Origin: Aquabacterium sp.
GTDB lineage: Bacteria > Pseudomonadota > Gammaproteobacteria > Burkholderiales > Burkholderiaceae_C
DNA: 64,000 bases
Direction of reading: 5' to 3'
NCBI RefSeq assembly: GCF_016234775.1
Contig: NZ_JACRAH010000049.1
Span: forward strand, 62,001-126,000
The notes under the pieces are model-generated. The model was not told where the DNA came from. It did no database searches and saw only the letters and a program-made list of their open reading frames with translations. Shown piece after piece: positions 10,004 to 20,059 of the stretch (positions within the stretch are counted from its first letter, which is position 1; the number at the start of each line of letters is the position of its first letter). A program made the position numbers and the translations under genes.

Positions 10004-12343
10004 ATGAGTTTCCTGAGTCGAATCAAGGACCTGGGCAAAACACAGGACGACGAGGAGGTCCAGTCGGAAGCATTGAGCACCGAGGGGATGGTCACGTCCT
10101 CCGGAGCCCAGTCTGTGGACACGCAGGCTTCGCCTTCGACCATCCAGCCTGGCAGCACGATCACCTCGGACTCGATCATTTCGGAGGCGGCGCCTTCGGA
10201 GTTCCCGCCCGACTACCACGACAACCGTCTCAAGGGCGAGGTGGCCGAGACCACTAACGCGTTGCTGGAACCCCAGACCGGCTTGCCGGTGATCGGTCAG
10301 TGGCGCCTGGACAAGCAGCAACGCTTCATTGGTGGTGCCTTGGGTGTCGGCATGGTGGGCTTGCTGCTGTCTGCCTTCCTGTCGGTGACCTCTGCAGATC
10401 GCCGCGCGGCGCAGACCGGTGCAACCGGTCAGGCACTGATGCAGTCGCAACGTCTGGCGAAGTCGGTGTCGCAGGCTTTGATCGGTCGTGCACAGGCCTT
10501 CGGCGAAGTGGCTGACAGCTCCAAGGTGCTGGCCAGCAACGTGCGCGGTCTGGACAAGGGCGACGCCAAGCTGGGGCTGAGCCAAGTGCAAGGCGGCGCC
10601 AAGGAAGAGCTGACCAAGCTGTTGCCCCTGGTGGACCGCGCTGAAAAGAACGCTGACTACGTGTTGAAGCAGAAGCAGACACTGACCCAGGTGAGTCAGG
10701 CCTTGCGTGAGGTCAACAGCCAGTCTTCCGAACTGCTGGATCTGGCGGAAGGCATTGCGACCACCAAGATCGAAAAGGGCGGTGTCTCACCAGCCGAGAT
10801 GTCCTCGCTCAACCAGTTGGTGATGCTGACGCAGCGTATCGGCAAGTCGGCCAACGAATTCCTGACGGTGGAAGGCGTGTCGACCGAGGCCGTGTTCCTG
10901 CTGGGTAAGGACCTGAACGCGTTCAAGGAAATCGCCGAAGGCATGCTCAATGGCAACGCCGAGCTGAGGCTGGTGGTCGCCAAGGATCCCGCAGTGCGTG
11001 AACAACTGGAAGCCCTGCTGAAGATTTTCGAGCGCACCCGCACGCAATCGACCTTCATTCTGGGTTCGCTGCAAGGCCTGGTGGCCGCACGTGATGCCCA
11101 GGTGGCCGTGATCGATGATTCCGAGCCGCTGCGCAAGGGTCTGGAAACCGTGCAGCAAAAGCTGACCGAAGGCGCCGGCATCGGGGGCCTGAACGTGGCC
11201 ATGATCCTGATCTCGCTGCTGGTGACCGTGGCATCGGCCTACGGCCTGTTCCGCGTGTTCGTGACCGACCAGACGCACCGCCGTCAGATCGCTGAACAAC
11301 AGCGGCAGGAAGCCGAACGCATGGAGCGTGAAGCCAAGCGCGTGAACGACGCCAACCAGGCGGCCATTCTGCGATTGATGAACGAGCTGCAACTCGTCGC
11401 TGAAGGTGACTTGACGCAACAAGCCACGGTGACGGAAGACATCACCGGCGCCATCGCCGACTCGGTGAACTTCACGGTGGAAGAGTTGCGCAACCTGGTG
11501 GCCCAGGTGCAAGGCACGGTGCAACGGGTGACGGAAACCACCGGCGAGGTGGAAGCCACGTCGACCGAGCTGCTGGCCGCCTCCGACGAGCAACTGCGCG
11601 AGATTCGTGAAACCGGCGAATCGGTGCTGCAGATGGCAGGCCGGATTAACGAAGTGTCCGCACAAGCCCAGCACTCCGCCGAAGTGGCCCGCCAATCGCT
11701 GGCAGCTGCCGACTCCGGTCTGCAAGCCGTGCAGAACGCCATCGGCGGTATGAACACCATCCGCGAGCAGATCCAGGAAACCTCCAAGCGCATCAAGCGA
11801 CTGGGTGAGTCGTCTCAGGAGATCGGCGAAATCACCGAACTGATTTCCGACATTACCGAACAGACCAACGTGCTGGCCTTGAACGCTGCCATTCAGGCAG
11901 CCTCCGCTGGTGAAGCCGGTCGCGGCTTCTCTGTGGTGGCCGAAGAAGTGCAGCGTCTGGCTGAACGCTCGGCTGATGCGACCCGCGAAATTGCTGCCCT
12001 GGTGCGCACCATTCAGACCGACACGCAAGATGCCGTCGGCGCTATGGAACGCTCCACGCAGGGTGTGGTGGAAGGGGCTCGACTGTCTGACGCCGCCGGC
12101 TCCGCGCTGGGCGACATCGACCGCGTGTCACGCCGCCTCGCCGAACTGATTGAGCAGATCTCGTCGCAAGCCTTGCGTGAAGCGGAATCGGCGAACGTGG
12201 TGGTGGCCAACATCCAGCACATTTTTGCCGTGACCGAGCAGACCGGTGAAGGTACCCGTTCAACCACGCAACTGGTGCGTGAGTTGTCCCGCACCGCCAA
12301 CGAACTTCAGCAATCGGTGGCCCGATTCAAGATCGCTTCCTGA
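10004..12343 (+). CDS. pilJ: Type IV pilus methyl-accepting chemotaxis protein PilJ
   Basis: A chemoreceptor of 779 residues. It has a long cytoplasmic N-terminal extension (about 110 residues), a first membrane segment at about residues 113-132 ([13 protein letters not shown]), a periplasmic region of two PilJ-type helical domains, and a second membrane segment near residue 410 ([17 protein letters not shown]). A HAMP region and a signalling domain follow, with the hairpin [20 protein letters not shown] choose the ATG at 10004 with GGAG 9 bases upstream; a TTG fifteen bases earlier is in frame but less likely. It feeds pilus or surface signals to ChpA through PilI. Confidence 0.94.
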   Translation: MSFLSRIKDLGKTQDDEEVQSEALSTEGMVTSSGAQSVDTQASPSTIQPGSTITSDSIISEAAPSEFPPDYHDNRLKGEVAETTNALLEPQTGLPVIGQWRLDKQQRFIGGALGVGMVGLLLSAFLSVTSADRRAAQTGATGQALMQSQRLAKSVSQALIGRAQAFGEVADSSKVLASNVRGLDKGDAKLGLSQVQGGAKEELTKLLPLVDRAEKNADYVLKQKQTLTQVSQALREVNSQSSELLDLAEGIATTKIEKGGVSPAEMSSLNQLVMLTQRIGKSANEFLTVEGVSTEAVFLLGKDLNAFKEIAEGMLNGNAELRLVVAKDPAVREQLEALLKIFERTRTQSTFILGSLQGLVAARDAQVAVIDDSEPLRKGLETVQQKLTEGAGIGGLNVAMILISLLVTVASAYGLFRVFVTDQTHRRQIAEQQRQEAERMEREAKRVNDANQAAILRLMNELQLVAEGDLTQQATVTEDITGAIADSVNFTVEELRNLVAQVQGTVQRVTETTGEVEATSTELLAASDEQLREIRETGESVLQMAGRINEVSAQAQHSAEVARQSLAAADSGLQAVQNAIGGMNTIREQIQETSKRIKRLGESSQEIGEITELISDITEQTNVLALNAAIQAASAGEAGRGFSVVAEEVQRLAERSADATREIAALVRTIQTDTQDAVGAMERSTQGVVEGARLSDAAGSALGDIDRVSRRLAELIEQISSQALREAESANVVVANIQHIFAVTEQTGEGTRSTTQLVRELSRTANELQQSVARFKIAS

Positions 12344-12358
12344 TAGAGCGAATGACCC

Positions 12359-15300
12359 ATGGACAGCTTGCACCACGACGATCCCTCGCCATCTGACGAC
12401 CTCAGTGCACTGGCCTGGGTGCATGAGGAACTGCGCAAGTCGCTGGACTCGGCACACAAGGCCCTGCACCGTTGCCTCAAGGATGTGACCTCGGCCGGGC
12501 TGTCCGACATGGACGCCATGGACCCTGCCATTCTGCGCACGGCCCGTCAGCAGATCCACCAGGGGGTGGGGGCGCTGGAGTTGGCCGGTGTGCCGGCTGG
12601 TGCCACCTTGCTGCGCGCCGCGGAGGCGGTGGTGCAGAAGTTCGTCAACCGCCCGCAGTCCATCACGGATGAAGCGGTGCGTGATGTCGAGAAGGCTTCG
12701 TTCGCGCTGCTGGATTACGTCAGCCGCCGGCTGGCCGGCAAGCCGGTGTCGGCCATGGCCTTGTTCCCGCAGTACGAGGCCCTGATGGCCCGTGTGGGCA
12801 GTGTCCTGCCGCGCCCGACAGACCTGTGGTCGCAGGATTGGCCTGATCTGTCCCTGGAAGCGCCATTGGCGCCACCAGAGAACGTGCCGGTCCGCGAGGC
12901 CGATGCCCGTACCGTCGATGATTTCGAAACCGGCCTGCTGAACTTGCTCAAGCGCAACCAGCCCGCCGATGCCGTGGCCTTGGCTGATCTGTGTGCCTCC
13001 CTGGCCAGTGGTGCCGTGCAGCGCGCGGCCCACCGCGAATCCGCTACCTGGATGCTGGCCAGTGGCTTCCTGGAAGGCCTGGCCGGCGCCCATGTGCCGC
13101 TGACCGTGCACGCCAAACGCGTGCTGTCGCAACTACTCAGTCAGTTGCGCGTGCTGGTCAAGGGCAAAGCCACGCCATCGGATCGCCTGGCCAACGAGTT
13201 GCTGTTTTTCTGTGCGCAAGCCTCTGATGTGCCGGCTGCCGAGAACTCGGTGCTGGCCCGCGTGCGCCGCACCTTTGGTCTGGAGCGCCACAAACCGGTG
13301 GACCTGCAGGCATCGTCTTTGGGTAAGTACGACCCTGCCTGGGTGGCGCAAGCCATCAAGCGTGTGGCTGGCGCCAAGGACGGCTGGTCTGCGGTTGCCG
13401 CAGGTGAGCTCTTGCGTCTGGGCGGTCTGAACGAGCAGTTCTCGCTCGTCAGCGACTCCCTTCGTCGCCTGTTCCCTGACGGCCAGGTGCTGGCCGATGC
13501 CCTGACCCATGCGGTGCAGGCCACCGTTCAGGCCTCGCAGGCCCCCGCGCCGGCTCTGGCCATGGAAGTGGCCACCAGCCTGCTGTATCTGGAAGCCTCA
13601 CTGGAAGACGGTGAGTTCGACCACCCAGATCAACAGCAACGCGTGCAGCGTCTGGCGCAACGCATCGAGGCCATCAGCCAAGGGCAAGATGCCCAGCCGC
13701 TCGAATCCTGGATGGAGGCGCTTTACCGCCGCGTGTCCGATCGTCAGACGATCGGCAGCGTCGTGCAGGAGCTGCGTTCGACCCTGACCGATTGCGAAAA
13801 GCACATCGACCAGTTCTTCCGTGACTCCAAGGATGTGACGCCGCTGGTCAACGTGCCTTCGCAGCTGCAATCCATGCGTGGCGTGCTGGCCGTGCTGGGT
13901 CTGGATGTGGCCGCACACGCCACCGTGCGCATGCGCGAAGCGGTGGACCACCTGCTGGTGCCTGGTGCCGATCTGGATCAGGCTGCACAGGAGGGCGTGT
14001 TCGATCGCCTGGCCACCAACCTGGGCGCGCTGGGTTTCCTGATCGACATGATGGGCGTTCAGCCCGCGTTGGCCAAGTCCCTGTTCACCATGGATGAAGC
14101 CACGGGGGTGTTGGCGCCTGTGATGGGGCGAGAAAAAAAAACCCAGGCTGACCCGGTAGAGTTTGTTGCACAACATGTGCAGCAGGAAGAAGCACACGCG
14201 GTGGCTGAAGAGGTGGCCGAGGTGCTGGAGCGTGATGACGCCTCCCTGACCGAGGTTTCCGAACAACTGCAGAAGTTGGCCGACACGCCGCACGTGCAGG
14301 AACAGGCAGAACTGGCCGAAAGCGTGGCTGCGGCGCAAGCTGCACTCGAATCGGCACAGGCCAGTGACGATGAGTCTGCCCTGGCCGCCGCACGCGAGCA
14401 GGTCTCGCAGGTCCTGAGCGATTTCACCCAATCGGTGTCTGACGCGGAAACCCTGCAGGCCGAACCTCAGTTCCCGCCGCAGGCGCCGCTGTCGTTGACG
14501 CCCGCCGCCGCTGCACCTGAAGAGACCGGCCTGGAAGAAGACGACGAGATGCGCGACATCTTCCTGGAGGAAGCGCGCGAGGTGATCGACAACGCCCAGC
14601 AGGCCCTGGTTCACCTGGCCTCCCAACCTGACGATGTGGGCTCGCTCACGGCCGTACGCCGAGGCTTTCACACGCTCAAGGGCAGCTCGCGCATGGTCGG
14701 GCTCAAGGAGTACGGCGAAGCTGCATGGGCTTGCGAGCAGATGTACAACGCCTGGCTGGCATCGCAAACGCCCGCCAGTGCCGATCTGCAAGCCGTGACG
14801 GCCGATGTGCTGGGCCACTTTGCCTTGTGGACCGACGCCATCTCTGCCAAGCAGGACAGGGGCTGGTCGGCACAGCCGGTGATCGATGTGGCCGATGCAC
14901 TGCGTCTGCGTGGTGAGCGTCGCGCCATTTCCGACGCGGGTTCCGCACCGGCTGCCGAGGCTGAGAGCCAGCCAGAAGAACCGCCTGAGCCTGTCATCGA
15001 GGTACTGGCTGAAGCAGCGTTGCCTGAGCCGCTCTTGGTGGAAGACGCCGCATCGGCGCCCGAACTGTTGGCCGAGCCCCGCCCCGTATTCACGGAGCCG
15101 GACTGGGAGTTGCCTTCTCTGGATCAGCCTGTTGACGAGGTCAAGGTCGAGCCTTTGCCGGTGGTCGAATCCTTGTCTTTTGATGATCTGGATCTGCCGG
15201 ATCTCGCTGCGCCAGCCGTTGAGGACATCCCCGCTGCCGACATCGCCTTGCTGGACATCGAGACGCCGGAGTCCGACACCGTGCTGGATCTCGAGGCCTT

Positions 15301-18300
15301 GCCCGAGGTGGACACCCAGCCGCAGGACCTGATGGCCGAGCCCGTGCCCGATCACGAATTGATCGTGCTGGATCTGGAAGCCCCGGCCGATGTGGCCGCC
15401 GGCATCGAGGTCGAGACCATCCATGCGCCGTCCACACCGGCCGCACTGTATTCCGAGTACGAGCAAGCTGAAGAAGCGCCGCTGGGCGAGGTCGAGTTGA
15501 CCGACCCCAAGGAAGTGGTCATCCTCGATGATGACGACCCTACGCAAGCGGCCGATCTCGATGTGGTGATCCCCGCCGAGCCTGTCGAGCCTGTCGAGAC
15601 GGTTGGCACTGTGGAGGCTTCCTCACCTGTAGACGTGACGGAACCGTCGGCGCCGGAGTCCGAAGGCGACAACGCCGATGAGCCGGTGAAGGTGGTGGGC
15701 CCGTTGCGCATCAGCATCCCGCTGTTCAACATCTACCTCAATGAAGCCGACGAGCAGTCGCGCCGCCTGTCCACGTCGTTGGGTGAGTGGGCGCTGGAGC
15801 TGCATCGCCCGGTGAGCGATGAAGCCATTGCACTGGCGCACTCGCTGGCCGGTAACTCCGGCACGGTGGGCTATACCGAGCTGTCGCAACTGGCCCGCCT
15901 GCTGGAGCACGCCTTGATGCGCTCGCAATCACTGGGTGGTGGCGAGACCGAGGCCGTGGCCCTGTTCAACGAGGCGGCCGAAGAAATCCGCCGCCTGTTG
16001 CATCAGTTCGCCGCTGGTTTCCTCAAGACCCCTTCTGATGAATTGATGCGCCGCCTGGAGTGGTACGACCACGATGCTTCGCGTCGCATCGAGGCTCGCA
16101 GCCTCGTGAGCGATCTGGACGAAGAGTCCGGCCGTGATGATCATGCCGATCCCTTCGCACAAGATGCTGAAACCATCGTGCTGAGTGACTCGAAGCTGGG
16201 CGATCTACCGGTTGAAGAGTCGCGCCCGCATTTGCGGCTGGTTCACTCCGCCGAGGAGGTGGAGTCCACGCAGCCCGCACCGCTGGGTGTGGCCGAGTTC
16301 CGGGAGTTGACGCCCTTGTCGCCAGACTCCGATCCGCTGCAGTCTGGTGCCTCCACAGCGCAAGCCTTGACCGGCGCGGGCCCCGTGCATTGGGACGACG
16401 AGTCCGACATCGATGCGCAGGACAACGTCGATCCTGATCTGTTCCCGATCTTCGAAGAAGAAGCGCAGGAGTTGCTGCCTCAACTGTCCAGTCAGACCCG
16501 TCAGTGGCTGGAGATGCCGGATCACCCCGCCGCTGCGGCTGCCTGCATGCGCACGCTGCACACCTTCAAGGGTGGCGCACGTCTGGCCGGTGCCATGCGT
16601 CTGGGTGAACTGGCGCACCGCATGGAATCGACGATCGAGCGCCTGCTGGCGTCCGATCAAATCACGCACGCCGACATCGCCCCGCTGGAAGGTCGCGTCG
16701 ACCGTCTGGTCGAGGTGTTCGAAGCCCTGCGTGCGAACGATGCGCAAAGCTATGACGAGCAGGTCAACCGCGAACTGCCGCCCGCCGAGCCTGTGGTTGT
16801 GGTGCCGGAACGTGTGGATGTTGCCACGCCGATCATCGAACCCATGGCGCCGCTCGAGCAGCTTGTGCCCGCCGATGAAGCCAGCACGTCTGACGCGATG
16901 CCTGCTGTGGTGTCGCCCATCACCGCTCGCCAGCAAACCGAAGTCAAGCTCGCGCCGATCGACTGGGGCACCTTGCCTCGGGCGGCGCAGGGCCCGACGG
17001 CCCGTCTGGATCGCGAACATGCCCACGCGCCATCCCAGGCCGTGGTCCGCGTGCGTCCGCAGTTGCTCGATCGTCTGGTCAACCACGCGGGCGAGGTCAG
17101 TATCACGCGCACCCGTCTGCAATCGCAGGTAGGCCAGATCCGTGGCTCCCTGACCGACCTGACGGACAACCTGGAGCGTCTGCGCCAGCAACTGCGCGAC
17201 ATCGAACTGCAAGCCGAAACCCAGCTCAGCACCCGCATGGAAGCGGCCCGTGCGCAAAGCCAGAACTTCGACCCGCTGGAGTTCGACCGCTACACGCGCT
17301 TCCAGGAACTCACCCGCATGATGGCCGAGTCGGTGAACGACGTGGCCACGGTGCAGCGAACCCTTCAGCGCAATCTGGAAACGGCGGAAGACCAACTGGC
17401 GGCCCAGGCGCGCCTGACCCGCGACCTGCAGGACGATCTGCTGCGTACCCGCATGGTGGAGTTCGACGGTCTGTCTGATCGCCTCTACCGCGTGGTCCGC
17501 CAGGCTGCCAAGGAAACCGGCAAGCAGGTCCGTCTGGACATCGTCGGCGGTTCCACTGAAATCGACCGAGGCGTGCTGGAGCGGATGACGGGCTCGTTCG
17601 AGCACTTGCTGCGCAACTGCATCACCCACGGTATCGAAGACGCGGCGGCGCGAACCGCTGCCGGCAAGGACGCCGCAGGCCAGGTCATCGTGGCCCTGCG
17701 CCATGAAGGCAACGAAGTGGCCATCGAGTTCCGTGACGATGGCGCCGGCCTGAACCTGGAGCGCATCCGCAAGCGCGCCGTGGCCATGGGCCTGCTCTTG
17801 CCGGACGACACGCCCAGCGAAGCTGAACTGTCGCAGCTGATCTTCACGTCCGGCTTCTCGACGGCCGAGTCGGTCACCGAGCTGGCAGGTCGTGGCATCG
17901 GCATGGACGTGGTTCGCTCCGAAGTGAACGCCATGGGCGGGCGCATCGAGACGGCCACCACGGCCGGCAAGGGCACCAGCTTCACGCTGATCCTGCCCCT
18001 GACCACCGCCGTCACCAAGGTGGTGATGCTGCGCTGCGGCGCCATCAACATCGCTGTGCCAACCCACCTGATCGAGATGGTGCGTCGTGCGCGTCCGCAG
18101 GAAGTGGAACTCGCCTACAAGCAAGGTTCCTACGGTTTTGCCGATCTGGTGTTGCCGTTCTACTGGCTGGGCTCGCTGCTGGACTTCAGCCCGCGCGGCA
18201 TGGAAGGCGGGCGCAGCCTGCCTATCGTGATCGTGCGCTCGGCTCAGCAACGTATCGCGCTGCACGTGGACGAAGTCTTGGGCAACCAGGAAGTCGTCGT

Positions 18301-18916
18301 CAAGAACCTGGGGCCACAACTGGCGCGCCTGCCTGGCTTGGCCGGGATGACGCTGCTGGCATCGGGTGCCGTGTCGCTGATCTACAACCCGGTGGCGCTG
18401 GCCACGGTGTACGGTGATCGTGCTCAGGCTCAGACTGCGCAGGCTTTGTCTGCTGCAGGCGCCGACCTTGACGGCTGGTTGCAAGCCAACAGCAAACAAA
18501 CCGCGAAGACCGTGACGGAGTCCACGGAAGCTCAGACACCCCTGGTGCTGGTAGTTGACGACTCTTTGACCGTGCGCAAAGTGACCCAGCGTTTGCTAGC
18601 TCGTGAAGGTTATCGCGTGATGCTCGCAAAAGATGGGTTGGAAGCCCTCGAATTGCTGGCACAGGAACGCCCTGCAGTGATACTGTCGGATATTGAAATG
18701 CCCCGCATGGATGGTTTCGACCTGGTTCGCAACATCCGCGCGGATCAGAAACTATCCGATCTGCCCGTCATCATGATCACCTCACGTATTGCTCAGAAGC
18801 ATCGTGACTATGCGACCGAACTGGGTGTGAACCACTACCTGGGCAAGCCGTATGGTGAAGAGGAGTTGCTGGCCCTGGTTGGCCGGTATGCTGCTCTCAA
18901 TGAGGTGACGGCCTGA
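12359..18916 (+). CDS. chpA: ChpA/PilL-type hybrid histidine kinase with several Hpt domains
   Basis: A 2185-residue CheA-like hybrid kinase, the hub of the pilus chemosensory system. Three histidine-phosphotransfer modules keep a candidate histidine: FHTLKGSS near residue 770, AHSLAGNSG near 1160 and LHTFKGGAR near 1400. The N-terminal 600 residues look like degenerate, helical Hpt repeats, and acidic Pro/Glu-rich linkers lie between modules. A HATPase domain (HLLRNCITHG, RDDGAGLN, GRGIGMDVV) lies near 1745-1870, followed by a CheW-like domain and a C-terminal receiver (VVDDSLTVRK, SDIEMPRMDGF, GKPYGEEE). Such size and Hpt multiplicity are usual for ChpA. It starts 15 bases after pilJ and is followed 17 bases later by a diguanylate cyclase. 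Confidence 0.95.
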   Translation: MDSLHHDDPSPSDDLSALAWVHEELRKSLDSAHKALHRCLKDVTSAGLSDMDAMDPAILRTARQQIHQGVGALELAGVPAGATLLRAAEAVVQKFVNRPQSITDEAVRDVEKASFALLDYVSRRLAGKPVSAMALFPQYEALMARVGSVLPRPTDLWSQDWPDLSLEAPLAPPENVPVREADARTVDDFETGLLNLLKRNQPADAVALADLCASLASGAVQRAAHRESATWMLASGFLEGLAGAHVPLTVHAKRVLSQLLSQLRVLVKGKATPSDRLANELLFFCAQASDVPAAENSVLARVRRTFGLERHKPVDLQASSLGKYDPAWVAQAIKRVAGAKDGWSAVAAGELLRLGGLNEQFSLVSDSLRRLFPDGQVLADALTHAVQATVQASQAPAPALAMEVATSLLYLEASLEDGEFDHPDQQQRVQRLAQRIEAISQGQDAQPLESWMEALYRRVSDRQTIGSVVQELRSTLTDCEKHIDQFFRDSKDVTPLVNVPSQLQSMRGVLAVLGLDVAAHATVRMREAVDHLLVPGADLDQAAQEGVFDRLATNLGALGFLIDMMGVQPALAKSLFTMDEATGVLAPVMGREKKTQADPVEFVAQHVQQEEAHAVAEEVAEVLERDDASLTEVSEQLQKLADTPHVQEQAELAESVAAAQAALESAQASDDESALAAAREQVSQVLSDFTQSVSDAETLQAEPQFPPQAPLSLTPAAAAPEETGLEEDDEMRDIFLEEAREVIDNAQQALVHLASQPDDVGSLTAVRRGFHTLKGSSRMVGLKEYGEAAWACEQMYNAWLASQTPASADLQAVTADVLGHFALWTDAISAKQDRGWSAQPVIDVADALRLRGERRAISDAGSAPAAEAESQPEEPPEPVIEVLAEAALPEPLLVEDAASAPELLAEPRPVFTEPDWELPSLDQPVDEVKVEPLPVVESLSFDDLDLPDLAAPAVEDIPAADIALLDIETPESDTVLDLEALPEVDTQPQDLMAEPVPDHELIVLDLEAPADVAAGIEVETIHAPSTPAALYSEYEQAEEAPLGEVELTDPKEVVILDDDDPTQAADLDVVIPAEPVEPVETVGTVEASSPVDVTEPSAPESEGDNADEPVKVVGPLRISIPLFNIYLNEADEQSRRLSTSLGEWALELHRPVSDEAIALAHSLAGNSGTVGYTELSQLARLLEHALMRSQSLGGGETEAVALFNEAAEEIRRLLHQFAAGFLKTPSDELMRRLEWYDHDASRRIEARSLVSDLDEESGRDDHADPFAQDAETIVLSDSKLGDLPVEESRPHLRLVHSAEEVESTQPAPLGVAEFRELTPLSPDSDPLQSGASTAQALTGAGPVHWDDESDIDAQDNVDPDLFPIFEEEAQELLPQLSSQTRQWLEMPDHPAAAAACMRTLHTFKGGARLAGAMRLGELAHRMESTIERLLASDQITHADIAPLEGRVDRLVEVFEALRANDAQSYDEQVNRELPPAEPVVVVPERVDVATPIIEPMAPLEQLVPADEASTSDAMPAVVSPITARQQTEVKLAPIDWGTLPRAAQGPTARLDREHAHAPSQAVVRVRPQLLDRLVNHAGEVSITRTRLQSQVGQIRGSLTDLTDNLERLRQQLRDIELQAETQLSTRMEAARAQSQNFDPLEFDRYTRFQELTRMMAESVNDVATVQRTLQRNLETAEDQLAAQARLTRDLQDDLLRTRMVEFDGLSDRLYRVVRQAAKETGKQVRLDIVGGSTEIDRGVLERMTGSFEHLLRNCITHGIEDAAARTAAGKDAAGQVIVALRHEGNEVAIEFRDDGAGLNLERIRKRAVAMGLLLPDDTPSEAELSQLIFTSGFSTAESVTELAGRGIGMDVVRSEVNAMGGRIETATTAGKGTSFTLILPLTTAVTKVVMLRCGAINIAVPTHLIEMVRRARPQEVELAYKQGSYGFADLVLPFYWLGSLLDFSPRGMEGGRSLPIVIVRSAQQRIALHVDEVLGNQEVVVKNLGPQLARLPGLAGMTLLASGAVSLIYNPVALATVYGDRAQAQTAQALSAAGADLDGWLQANSKQTAKTVTESTEAQTPLVLVVDDSLTVRKVTQRLLAREGYRVMLAKDGLEALELLAQERPAVILSDIEMPRMDGFDLVRNIRADQKLSDLPVIMITSRIAQKHRDYATELGVNHYLGKPYGEEELLALVGRYAALNEVTA

Positions 18917-18933
18917 TCTCCTGCAGTACCAAC

Positions 18934-20043
18934 TTGTTGGCCAAAACCGCTCCACCTCCATCCAACCACGCGACCGCTCAGCCGGTCGTGGAGGATGCCA
19001 TTTCCCACCTGGCAGCCCTGACTGCGCAGCGGGACAGGGAGATGCTGGATGTCTCACTGGCGCAAGGGGTGCTGGAGTTGCTGTCAGTGACCAGCGTGGG
19101 CGTGTACCGCCTGGTTGGTCGTGACGAAGAGCCTCGTCACTGGTTGTGCAGCGGCCTGGCTCGACGCGGGCAATTGACGGTCAGCGATCCGCCGTGGGTG
19201 GACCTGGAATCCCTGCCACCGCTGGAGGCCTACCCGATGCGCGCTTCCGTGCTCGATTCGCGCATGCTGGAGCAGGCCGAGTTGAGCGAAGATGTGTCCG
19301 AGCCTGCTCTGCGCCATGTCACTGTGCTGCCTTTGCTGGTCGAAGTTGGCCTGCCCGGCGTGCTGGAGGTCTGGTCTGAAAAGCCCTTGTCGCTTCAGGC
19401 GCTGCGCCCGATTCAAACCTTGCTCAAGGTATTTGGCAACTTCCAGAATTTGCTGGAATCGAGTCAGCGCGATGCCTTGACAGGCTTGCTCAATCGCCAG
19501 ACTTTCGATGCCACCTTCCTGAAGGCTTCCATGCCCGTCAATACCGATACCTATCAGGTGCCGGCGGGTGAGCGGCGCGCTGTGCCTGCCACGGGCTACT
19601 GGCTGGGGGTGGTGGACATCGACCACTTCAAGAAGGTCAACGATGGTTTTGGCCACCTGATCGGCGACGAAGTGCTCGTGCTGGTGGCGCGCATCATGCG
19701 CCAGTCGTTCAGGCACTATGATCGCCTGTACCGCTTCGGTGGTGAAGAGTTCGTGATCCTGCTGCGTGGCGGCACCGAAGCGGATGCGCAGGGTGCATTC
19801 GAGCGATTCCGCAAGAACGTCGAGTCCTACCCCTTCCCGCAGATCAACCGGGTGACCGTGAGCATCGGTTTCACGGAGATCCAGCACAAGGACACGCCCA
19901 ATGTGGCCTTCTCTCGTGCGGATCAAGGCGTGTACCAGGCCAAAGACATGGGCCGCAACATGGTGCTGTGCTACGAAGCCCTGGTGCACGCAGGGATGAT
20001 CGCATCCGAAGACACCCACGTGGGCGACGTCGAACTGTTCTGA
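18934..20043 (+). CDS. GGDEF diguanylate cyclase with N-terminal sensory region
   Basis: A 369-residue protein. The C-terminal GGDEF domain has an intact active site RFGGEEF near residue 270 and an upstream RHYD that fits the RxxD inhibitory site, so it should make c-di-GMP under product feedback. The first 180 residues look like a GAF-type sensor; no membrane segment is present. The start is uncertain: a TTG at 18934 follows chpA by 17 bases, and the next in-frame ATG is at residue 37. It is probably the last gene of the pil-chp operon, linking pilus signalling with c-di-GMP. The protein ends in GDVELF, close to the tail of two CheX-like proteins encoded 14 kb downstream. Confidence 0.88.
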   Translation: MLAKTAPPPSNHATAQPVVEDAISHLAALTAQRDREMLDVSLAQGVLELLSVTSVGVYRLVGRDEEPRHWLCSGLARRGQLTVSDPPWVDLESLPPLEAYPMRASVLDSRMLEQAELSEDVSEPALRHVTVLPLLVEVGLPGVLEVWSEKPLSLQALRPIQTLLKVFGNFQNLLESSQRDALTGLLNRQTFDATFLKASMPVNTDTYQVPAGERRAVPATGYWLGVVDIDHFKKVNDGFGHLIGDEVLVLVARIMRQSFRHYDRLYRFGGEEFVILLRGGTEADAQGAFERFRKNVESYPFPQINRVTVSIGFTEIQHKDTPNVAFSRADQGVYQAKDMGRNMVLCYEALVHAGMIASEDTHVGDVELF

Positions 20044-20059
20044 GCGCAGGTGTCTTGGC

